Positions 42,922-50,274 of a DNA stretch of 50,274 nt are shown here, piece by piece; positions within the stretch are counted from its first letter, which is position 1; each line of letters begins with the position of its first letter. The notes under the pieces are model-generated. The model was not told where the DNA came from. It did no database searches and was given only the letters and a program-made list of their open reading frames with translations. The position numbers were made by a program, and so were the translations under genes. The stretch is from Pseudomonadota bacterium (lineage in GTDB: Bacteria; Pseudomonadota; Alphaproteobacteria; SHVP01): contig JADFIH010000006.1 in assembly GCA_022566715.1 (NCBI GenBank), positions 1 through 50,274 on the forward strand. Reading direction: 5' to 3'.

Positions 42922-44772
42922 ATGTCAGATCCCACCGCCGAGCCCGCGCAAAGCTTTCCCGATACGGGAGAGGATTTTGCGGCGCTTCTCGAAGAGTCGT
43001 TCGGCGCTAAGGACAATATCGAAGGTTCGGTCATCGAGGGGACCGTGATCGCGATCGAAAACGATATGGCGCTGATCGACGTCGGCCTTAAGTCCGAGGG
43101 CCGGGTCTCCCTGAAGGAGTTCTCCCTCCCGGGCCAGGACTCCGAACTCAAGGTCGGCGACAAGGTCGAGGTTTTCCTGGAACGGATGGAAAACAAGAAC
43201 GGCGAGGCCGTTCTCAGCCGCGAAAAGGCGCGCCGCGAGGAAGCCTGGGAAAAACTCGAAGAGGCATTCAAAAAAGAAGAACGAGTGACCGGCCACATCT
43301 TTGGCCGCGTCAAGGGCGGGTTCACGGTCGATCTGTCGGGCGCCGTCGCTTTCTTGCCGGGCAGCCAAGTCGACATTCGCCCCGTGCGCGACGTCGGCCC
43401 CTTGATGGGAACGCCCCAGCCCTTCCAAATCCTCAAGATGGACCGGCGCCGTGGCAACATCGTCGTTTCACGGCGCGCCGTTCTCGAGGAGACGCGCGCC
43501 GAGGCCCGCTCGGAGCTTCTTGAGAAGTTGAGCGAGGGCCAGGTGCTCGAGGGCGTGGTCAAGAACATCACGGACTACGGCGCCTTTGTCGACTTGGGCG
43601 GCATCGACGGCCTGCTGCACGTCACCGACATGGCGTGGCGGCGCATCGGTCACCCCACCGAAGTGCTCAATATCGGACAGACGGTCAAGGTCCAGGTCAT
43701 CAAGGTCAACCCGGAAACCCAGCGCATCTCGCTCGGCATGAAGCAACTCGAGGCCGACCCCTGGGAAGGCGTTGCCGAGAAGTACCCGGTCGGATCCAGA
43801 TTCACGGGCCGTATCACCAACATTACCGACTACGGCGCGTTCGTCGAACTCGAGCCCGGCGTGGAGGGCTTGGTCCACGTCTCGGAGATGAGCTGGACCA
43901 AGAAGAACATCCATCCGGGCAAGATCGTCTCGACCAGCCAGGAGGTCGAGGTGATGGTCTTGGATGTCGATCCCGTCAGACGCCGCATCAGCCTGGGCCT
44001 CAAACAGAACATGGACAATCCGTGGTCGGCCTTTGTGGAACAGCATGCGGCGGGGTCCACCATCGAGGGCGACATCAAATCGATCACTGAATTTGGGCTC
44101 TTCATTGGGCTGGAGGGCGGGGTCGACGGCCTGGTTCATCTTTCCGACCTCGACTGGAACAAGTCCGGCGACGACGCGGTGGCCGGTTACAAGAAGGGCG
44201 ACACGGTGAAAGCCATCGTCCTCGACGTAAACGTCGACAAGGAACGCATCAGCCTGGGCATCAAACAGCTCACCGAGGACCCTTTCGCGGCGTCGACGGA
44301 AAAACTGAAGCGGGGCACGACGGTCACCTGCACCGTCAAAGCCGTACGGGACAACGGCGTCGAGGTCACGCTGCCCGGCGGCTGGACCGGCTTCATACGC
44401 CGGTCCGATCTGTCTCGCGACCGCGCCGACCAGCGGCCGGACCGCTTCGCGCAGGGCGACAAGGTCGATGCCCGCATCACCAGCATCGACGCGGAGAGCC
44501 GGAAAATCGGTGTCTCGGTCAAGGCGCTGGAAATCCATGACGAAAAGGCGGCGATGGCGCAGTACGGCTCCTCGGACAGCGGCGCAAGCCTGGGCGACAT
44601 CCTTGGCGCGGCCCTAAGGACCCAAGAGGCGGAACGCGCCGAGGCGGATGACGACGATTCGCCCGATTCGCCCGATTCCAATGAAGATGGGGCCGAAAAG
44701 AGCTCCAGCGGCGAGGCGGAGCCGGAGGGCGATAGCGCCGCCGCCGAGGGAGAGGCGGACAAGGACGCCTGA
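42922..44772 (+). CDS. rpsA: 30S ribosomal protein S1
   Basis: Multiple S1 repeats (NITDYGAFVDLGGIDGLLHVTDMAW etc.); downstream of cmk. Confidence 0.98.
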   Translation: MSDPTAEPAQSFPDTGEDFAALLEESFGAKDNIEGSVIEGTVIAIENDMALIDVGLKSEGRVSLKEFSLPGQDSELKVGDKVEVFLERMENKNGEAVLSREKARREEAWEKLEEAFKKEERVTGHIFGRVKGGFTVDLSGAVAFLPGSQVDIRPVRDVGPLMGTPQPFQILKMDRRRGNIVVSRRAVLEETRAEARSELLEKLSEGQVLEGVVKNITDYGAFVDLGGIDGLLHVTDMAWRRIGHPTEVLNIGQTVKVQVIKVNPETQRISLGMKQLEADPWEGVAEKYPVGSRFTGRITNITDYGAFVELEPGVEGLVHVSEMSWTKKNIHPGKIVSTSQEVEVMVLDVDPVRRRISLGLKQNMDNPWSAFVEQHAAGSTIEGDIKSITEFGLFIGLEGGVDGLVHLSDLDWNKSGDDAVAGYKKGDTVKAIVLDVNVDKERISLGIKQLTEDPFAASTEKLKRGTTVTCTVKAVRDNGVEVTLPGGWTGFIRRSDLSRDRADQRPDRFAQGDKVDARITSIDAESRKIGVSVKALEIHDEKAAMAQYGSSDSGASLGDILGAALRTQEAERAEADDDDSPDSPDSNEDGAEKSSSGEAEPEGDSAAAEGEADKDA

Positions 44773-44874
44773 CACAGGCTTGGAAAGTAGGGACGGTTGG
44801 CCCGCGCGGAGGCCAAAAGAAGGCCCCGGCGAGCCGCGGGGGCTAGTCACCGGGGGTAATCCCGGGGGTAATAA

Positions 44875-45792
44875 ATGACCCTCGAACCCGATTTCATCGC
44901 CGACCGGCGCCGGCTGCGCCGCCGCCTGACGTTTTGGCGCATCGCCGCGATCGTTGGCGCCCTTGCCGTGGTCCTCGTCGTCGCGGGTGAGTTCGACCGG
45001 GTTCGCGGCGTCGCCCAGCGCAGCCACATCGTACGCATCAACGTCGAGGGGCTCATTGTCGACGACGAGGCGCGCCGCCTGGCCGTCGGATTCGCGGGCA
45101 CGAACGACTCCACCAAAGCCATTATCCTTCGCATCGATAGTCCGGGCGGAACGACGGTCGGGGGCGAAGCCCTTTATCAAGCCCTGCGGCGGGCCGGCAA
45201 GGACAAACCCGTTGTCGCCGTGATCGGTACTCTCGGAACGTCGGCGGGGTACATGGTCGCGCTCGCCGCGGATCACATCATCGTCCGCGACACCTCGGTG
45301 ACGGGCTCCATCGGCGTGTTGCTCCAAACCACGGAAATATCGGGTCTGCTGGAAAAACTCGGCATCCGCGCCGAGACCATCAGGAGCTCGCCCCTCAAGG
45401 CCACCCCCTCGCCCTTCGAGGAATTGACGCCCGAGGGACGCGCCGCCGCGCAAGCCGTCGTCGACGATATCTACGGCTGGTTCGTCGATCTGTTCGCGGA
45501 ACGGCGCGGTCTGACGCGCGAGACGGCCCTGGAACTGGCGGATGGGCGGGTGTTCACCGGGCGTCAGGCCCTGTCGGAGGGGCTCGTGGACGGCATCGGC
45601 GGGGAGCGCGAAGCCATCGAATGGCTTGAATCGGAGCGCGATATCGAGCGCGGCCTGCCCGTCCGGGAGCTCGATCAGGGGAGCAGCCGCGGTTTTCTGA
45701 TCGACCTCATTACCACGGTGACCAGAAAAACTTTGCTTTCTGAAAGGCTTAGTCTTGACGGCCTAATTTCTGTTTGGCAACCTGACCGGTAA
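44875..45792 (+). CDS. sppA: Signal peptide peptidase SppA (S49)
   Basis: N-terminal [50 protein letters not shown]. Confidence 0.93.
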   Translation: MTLEPDFIADRRRLRRRLTFWRIAAIVGALAVVLVVAGEFDRVRGVAQRSHIVRINVEGLIVDDEARRLAVGFAGTNDSTKAIILRIDSPGGTTVGGEALYQALRRAGKDKPVVAVIGTLGTSAGYMVALAADHIIVRDTSVTGSIGVLLQTTEISGLLEKLGIRAETIRSSPLKATPSPFEELTPEGRAAAQAVVDDIYGWFVDLFAERRGLTRETALELADGRVFTGRQALSEGLVDGIGGEREAIEWLESERDIERGLPVRELDQGSSRGFLIDLITTVTRKTLLSERLSLDGLISVWQPDR

Positions 45793-45865
45793 GTTCCGCT
45801 GCTCCACGGGCGCAAGACCGGCGCTACCGCAGCGCGATAAGAAGAACGCCGGGAGGAATCGCCAC

Positions 45866-46156
45866 ATGGTCAAGTCGGAACTCATCATGCGGTTGGCGGA
45901 ACTGAATCCCCACTTGTATCAGCGGGATATTGAGCGGATCGTCTCGACCGTCTTCGAGGAAATCTCGCAGGCGCTGGCGCGCGGGGATCGGGTCGAGTTG
46001 CGCGGGTTCGGCGCCTTTTCCGTCAAGCGGCGGGCCGCGCGCGTGGCGCGCAATCCGCGTACCGGGGCCGCCGTCAACGTCGCCGAAAAGCACGTGCCAT
46101 TCTTCAAGACGGGCAAGGAGTTGCGGCTGAGCCTGAACCAAGGCAGCAAACAGTAA
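45866..46156 (+). CDS. ihfB: Integration host factor beta subunit
   Basis: [26 protein letters not shown]...[31 protein letters not shown]. Confidence 0.95.
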   Translation: MVKSELIMRLAELNPHLYQRDIERIVSTVFEEISQALARGDRVELRGFGAFSVKRRAARVARNPRTGAAVNVAEKHVPFFKTGKELRLSLNQGSKQ

Positions 46157-46202
46157 CCTCAGAAGTGTCCGGCGGCCTCGGCGATCGGACACCCGGGGCG
46201 CC

Positions 46203-46583
46203 ATGAAAATCATCTTTTGGATCGTATTTTTGTTACTGGCCCTGGCGGTCATTCTGTTCGCCATCGCCAACCGGGGGCTGGTGACGGTGAGCCTCGACCC
46301 CTTCCCGGTGACGTTCGAGAAGCCGCTCTATTTAGTGGCGCTGGGCGCCGCGTTTATCGGCGTTCTGGGCACGGGGCTGGGCGTTGCGCGCGCGGGCTGG
46401 CGGGCCCGGCGACGGGCGCGCAGGGCGGAGAAGCGCGCGGCCCAGGCCGAAAGTGAACTGGCGCGGTTGCGCGGCGAGGCGGCCGCACCTGATCGGCCCC
46501 CATCCGATCAGCCCCCACCTGATCAGCAAAGGGCGGTCGAGGACAGGCGGCCCCCGCCGGCGAGGGCGATCGACCTCACCTAG
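46203..46583 (+). CDS. LapA-domain (DUF1049) membrane protein with Pro-rich tail
   Basis: Two TM segments, FAIANRGLVTVSLDPFPVTFEKPLYLVALGA; downstream of ihfB. Confidence 0.85.
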   Translation: MKIIFWIVFLLLALAVILFAIANRGLVTVSLDPFPVTFEKPLYLVALGAAFIGVLGTGLGVARAGWRARRRARRAEKRAAQAESELARLRGEAAAPDRPPSDQPPPDQQRAVEDRRPPPARAIDLT

Positions 46584-46600
46584 GGCGTTTCCGGTCTGGT
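46581..46600. repeat. Dispersed intergenic repeat, copy 4 (terminus only)
   Basis: TAGGGCGTTTCCGGTCTGGT at the lapA-like stop codon. Confidence 0.5.
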
Positions 46601-46731
46601 CAGGGCCAGGCCTGGTCGTGGGGAATTCTGCTATAAGGTTTCCCACAAGGGACCTAAGTCATGGCCATACAGTCAAAAAATGCGATTTCCCGTCCGCGCG
46701 GCGGGCCACAGCCCGTTGCCGGTTGAAACCG

Positions 46732-47385
46732 ATGACCGGTGTGGAGGCGAAGATTTGCGGCCTGTCGACCGTGGAGGCGGTACAGGGTGCCGCCGCCGCC
46801 GGGGCCCGGTACGTGGGGTTCGTGTTCTATGAACCCTCGCCGCGCCATGTATCGCCGGCGCAGGCCGCGGGCCTTGCCAGCGCCGCCCCGGCCGTGGAGA
46901 AGGTAGCGGTCATGGTCGACCCCGGCGACGACCTGATCGCCGATGTCACGGCGCAAGTGGGCGTGGCCCTGCTTCAACTTCATGGTTCGGAGGATCCCCG
47001 CCGCGTCGCCACGATCCGGCGAACCTTCGGCGTTCCGGTGATGAAAGCGGTCTGCGTGTCGGCGGAGGAGGACCTGACGAAAGCCCGCGAGTGGGAGCAC
47101 GCCGCCGACATGCTTCTGTTTGACGCCAAGCCGCCCGCCGCCAGGACAGATGCCCTGCCGGGCGGAAACGCCTTGATGTTCGATTGGGACCTTTTGCGGG
47201 ACCAGACCTGGGCCTGCCCCTGGATGCTGTCGGGCGGGCTAACCGCGGATAACGTCGCCGAAGCCGCTTCGGTGAGTGGCGCCCGTTTCGTCGACGTATC
47301 GTCGGGCGTCGAATCGAGCCCCGGCCAAAAGGATCCCGCCCTGATCACCCGGTTCCTGGCCGCGGTGGCTCGGATCGGGGCTTAG
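46732..47385 (+). CDS. trpF: Phosphoribosylanthranilate isomerase
   Basis: [62 protein letters not shown]. Confidence 0.95.
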   Translation: MTGVEAKICGLSTVEAVQGAAAAGARYVGFVFYEPSPRHVSPAQAAGLASAAPAVEKVAVMVDPGDDLIADVTAQVGVALLQLHGSEDPRRVATIRRTFGVPVMKAVCVSAEEDLTKAREWEHAADMLLFDAKPPAARTDALPGGNALMFDWDLLRDQTWACPWMLSGGLTADNVAEAASVSGARFVDVSSGVESSPGQKDPALITRFLAAVARIGA

Positions 47386-47395
47386 GGAAACCGGT

Positions 47396-48607
47396 ATGGC
47401 GGAACCGAATACCTACCGCGCCGGCCCCGACGACCACGGCCACTTCGGCATGTTCGGCGGCCGTTACGTTGCCGAAACATTGATGCCGCTGATCCTCGAG
47501 CTTGAGAAGGCCTACGGCGCGGCGCGCAAGGACCCCGGTTTCGCGGCGGAGCTCGACTATTACTTCCGCGACTACGTCGGCCGGCCGAGCCCGCTTTATT
47601 TGGCCGCCCGCCTGACGGCGCGTTTCGGCGGCGCCAAGGTTTACCTCAAGCGCGACGAGCTCAACCACACGGGCGCGCACAAGATCAACAACTGCATCGG
47701 CCAGATTCTGTTGGCCCGGCGCATGGGCAAGACGCGGATCATCGCCGAAACGGGCGCGGGCCAGCACGGCGTCGCGGCGGCCACCGTTGCCGCCCTCTTC
47801 GACCTGCCCTGCATCGTCTACATGGGCGAGGTCGACATCGCGCGGCAAGAGCCCAACGTTTTCCGCATGAAGTTGCTCGGTGCCGAAGTGCGGCCCGTGA
47901 GCTCCGGTTCGAGGACCCTGAAGGACGCCATGAACGAGGCGCTGCGCGACTGGGTGACCAACGTCGAAGACACCTTCTATATCATCGGGACCGTCGCCGG
48001 CCCCCACCCCTACCCCGAGATGGTGCGCGACTTCCAATCGGTGATCGGGCGCGAGGCGCGGGCCCAGATGATGGAACGCGAAGGCCGCCTGCCCGATACC
48101 CTGATCGCCTGCATCGGCGGCGGGTCGAATGCGATGGGATTGTTCCACCCCTTCCTGGACGACCCGGACGTCGCCATGATCGGCGTCGAAGCGGGCGGTA
48201 AGGGCGTTGAGACGGACGCGCACGCGGCCTCGTTGGCGGGGGGCCGCCCCGGCGTCCTGCACGGCAACCGCACCTACCTTCTGCAGGACGGCGACGGCCA
48301 GATTCTGGAGGCCCATTCGATCTCGGCCGGGCTCGATTACCCCGGCATCGGTCCCGAGCATTCCTGGCTTCGGGACCAGGGCCGGGTCGAGTACGTTTCG
48401 GCCACCGACGCCGAGGCCCTCGAGGCCTTCCAGCTTTGCAGCAGATTGGAGGGCATCATTCCCGCGCTCGAACCCAGTCACGCGCTGGCTCATGTGGCGA
48501 AAATCGCCCCCGGCCTTGCCAAGGACCACATTATCCTGATGAACATGTGCGGCCGTGGCGACAAGGATATCTTCACCGTCGCCGACGCCATTGGAGTCAA
48601 ACTTTGA
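47396..48607 (+). CDS. trpB: Tryptophan synthase beta chain
   Basis: [44 protein letters not shown]. Confidence 0.98.
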   Translation: MAEPNTYRAGPDDHGHFGMFGGRYVAETLMPLILELEKAYGAARKDPGFAAELDYYFRDYVGRPSPLYLAARLTARFGGAKVYLKRDELNHTGAHKINNCIGQILLARRMGKTRIIAETGAGQHGVAAATVAALFDLPCIVYMGEVDIARQEPNVFRMKLLGAEVRPVSSGSRTLKDAMNEALRDWVTNVEDTFYIIGTVAGPHPYPEMVRDFQSVIGREARAQMMEREGRLPDTLIACIGGGSNAMGLFHPFLDDPDVAMIGVEAGGKGVETDAHAASLAGGRPGVLHGNRTYLLQDGDGQILEAHSISAGLDYPGIGPEHSWLRDQGRVEYVSATDAEALEAFQLCSRLEGIIPALEPSHALAHVAKIAPGLAKDHIILMNMCGRGDKDIFTVADAIGVKL

Positions 48608-49446
48608 GCGGGCGCATCGCCGCCCGCTTCGCGCAACTCAAGGCCGAGGGGCGGGCCGGCTTCGTGGCCTTCCTCACGGCCGGCGATCCGGACCACGAGA
48701 CCTCGGCGGCCATCGTCGAAGGCCTGCCGGCGGCCGGCGCCGACCTGATCGAGCTGGGCATGCCCTTCTCCGACCCCATGGCGGACGGGCCCTCGATCCA
48801 GGCCTCCAGCCTGCGCGCCCTGCGGGCCGGCGCCTCTCTTCGCAATACGATTGAACTGGTTAGGGGGTTTCGCAACCGAAATAATGAGACCCCGGTGGTT
48901 CTCATGGGGTATTTCAATCCTATCTTTAGGTACGGCGTCGATGCGTTCATCGGCGATGCGGTCGCGGCGGGGATAGACGGTCTGATCATCGTCGATCTTC
49001 CGCCCGAGGAAGATGAGGATCTCTGCCTTCCGGCCCTAAAAGCCGGGCTGAACTTCATCCGCCTCGCCGCCCCGACGACGGACGAAACCCGCCTGCCGCG
49101 TGTTCTTGCCAACACTTCGGGCTTCGTCTACTACGTTTCGATAAGGGGGATCACGGGAGCTGCATCACCTGACATCGCATCGGTGGGTGAGTCCGTGGCG
49201 CGAATCAAACGCCACACCGTGTTGCCGGTGGCCGTCGGTTTCGGGATCAGGACTCCGGAACAGGTGGCGGACATCGCGGCGGTCGCCGATGCCGTCGTCG
49301 TTGGGTCGGCCATCGTCGACGTGGTCGCCAACGGCTTGGACGCCAACGGTAAGGCAGGGCCCTCGCTGGTGGAAGAGGTGCTTGGTTTGGTGCGTTCCTT
49401 GGCCGCAGGCGTGCGGAACGCGCCGGTTGAGCGTAAAGCAGGGTAA
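48604..49446 (+). CDS. trpA: Tryptophan synthase alpha chain (TTG start)
   Basis: [44 protein letters not shown] overlap with trpB. Confidence 0.96.
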   Translation: MSGRIAARFAQLKAEGRAGFVAFLTAGDPDHETSAAIVEGLPAAGADLIELGMPFSDPMADGPSIQASSLRALRAGASLRNTIELVRGFRNRNNETPVVLMGYFNPIFRYGVDAFIGDAVAAGIDGLIIVDLPPEEDEDLCLPALKAGLNFIRLAAPTTDETRLPRVLANTSGFVYYVSIRGITGAASPDIASVGESVARIKRHTVLPVAVGFGIRTPEQVADIAAVADAVVVGSAIVDVVANGLDANGKAGPSLVEEVLGLVRSLAAGVRNAPVERKAG

Positions 49447-49482
49447 CCCGGCCGCGATCCGGCCGCATATCAGGGACACGCG

Positions 49483-50274
49483 ATGAACTGGTTGACTCAC
49501 TTCGTCCGCCCAAAGATGAGGGCGTTCTCCCGCAAGCGGGACACGCCCGACAACCTTTGGACGAAGTGCAAGAAATGCAGTCAGATGGTGTTCCACCGCG
49601 ATCTCTCGGAAAACGCACACGTCTGCCCGAACTGCGATCACCACATTCGTATCGGACCCAAGGAACGCTTCGCGCAACTGTTCGACGGCGGTGAATGCGA
49701 GCGCGTCGAGCTCCCCGAGGTCCAGAACGATCCCCTCAAGTTCCGCGATCAGAAGCGTTATTCCGACCGGCTGAAGGAGAACCGCGCGGCCACCGGAGAG
49801 AACGACGCGGTCGTGGTGGGCCACGGCGCCATGGGCGGACACAAGGTCGTCATGGCCGTTCAGAACTTCGCCTTCATGGGTGGCTCGATGGGCTTGGCCG
49901 CGGGCGAGGCGTTGATCGTCGCCGCGAAGCTCGCGGTGCTACAGGAAGCCGCCTTGGTTGTCTTCGCCGCAGCGGGCGGGGCGCGCATGCAGGAGGGTAT
50001 TCTCTCGCTGATGCAGATGCCGCGCACCACCATCGCGGTCGGCATGGTGCGCGAGGCGGGCCTGCCCTACATCGTCGTTCTCACCGACCCGACGACCGGC
50101 GGCGTCACCGCGTCCTATGGCATGCTGGGCGACATTTCCATCGCCGAGCCCGGCGCCCTGATCGGATTTGCCGGACCGCGCGTCATCGAGGACACCATCC
50201 GCGAACAACTGCCGGAGGGTTTCCAGCGCGCCGAGTATCTTTTCGAGCACGGCATGCTCGACATGGTCGTGCAC
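49483..50274 (+). CDS. accD: Acetyl-CoA carboxylase carboxyltransferase subunit beta, 3' truncated by window edge
   Basis: Translated directly: [63 protein letters not shown]..., AccD zinc finger; absent from ORF track because no stop in window. Confidence 0.95.
   Translation, partial: MNWLTHFVRPKMRAFSRKRDTPDNLWTKCKKCSQMVFHRDLSENAHVCPNCDHHIRIGPKERFAQLFDGGECERVELPEVQNDPLKFRDQKRYSDRLKENRAATGENDAVVVGHGAMGGHKVVMAVQNFAFMGGSMGLAAGEALIVAAKLAVLQEAALVVFAAAGGARMQEGILSLMQMPRTTIAVGMVREAGLPYIVVLTDPTTGGVTASYGMLGDISIAEPGALIGFAGPRVIEDTIREQLPEGFQRAEYLFEHGMLDMVVH

Noticed and set aside
47345-48529. 394-aa minus-strand ORF
   Set aside because: Antisense shadow of trpB.

Overview
The window looks like a GC-rich, gene-dense chromosome segment of an alphaproteobacterium-like organism. 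That lineage call is inference from gene content. Most of it is housekeeping: argJ (5' partial), infC-thrS, queG, gltBD, uppP, tRNA-Leu/RNase D, kdsD-lptC-lptA-lptB-rpoN-hpf-ptsN, hsp20, speDE, tRNA-Ala, aroA-cmk-rpsA-sppA-ihfB-lapA and trpFBA-accD (3' partial). The main accessory locus is about 2.7-6.2 kb. It holds a GH24/T4-lysozyme-like gene with the E-x8-D-x5-T catalytic spacing, followed by three tandem secreted paralogs (A, B, A'). Two of these, A and A', are each directly followed after the stop codon by a remnant of the lysozyme C-terminus. This resembles an effector/immunity or muramidase/inhibitor array with orphan toxin tails, and I consider it the best candidate for an undescribed system. 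Other notable signals are: a dispersed MITE-like repeat whose TAG(A/G)GCG termini supply the stop codons of five genes; an infC that appears to start at AUA and an RNase D that may start at AUC just downstream of a tRNA-Leu; a GNAT-MutT fusion; an ArsR/SmtB-type operator; repeated half-sites upstream of a Fic gene; and a double hairpin/G-quadruplex element next to hsp20. No CRISPR array, integrase or transposase gene was recognised.
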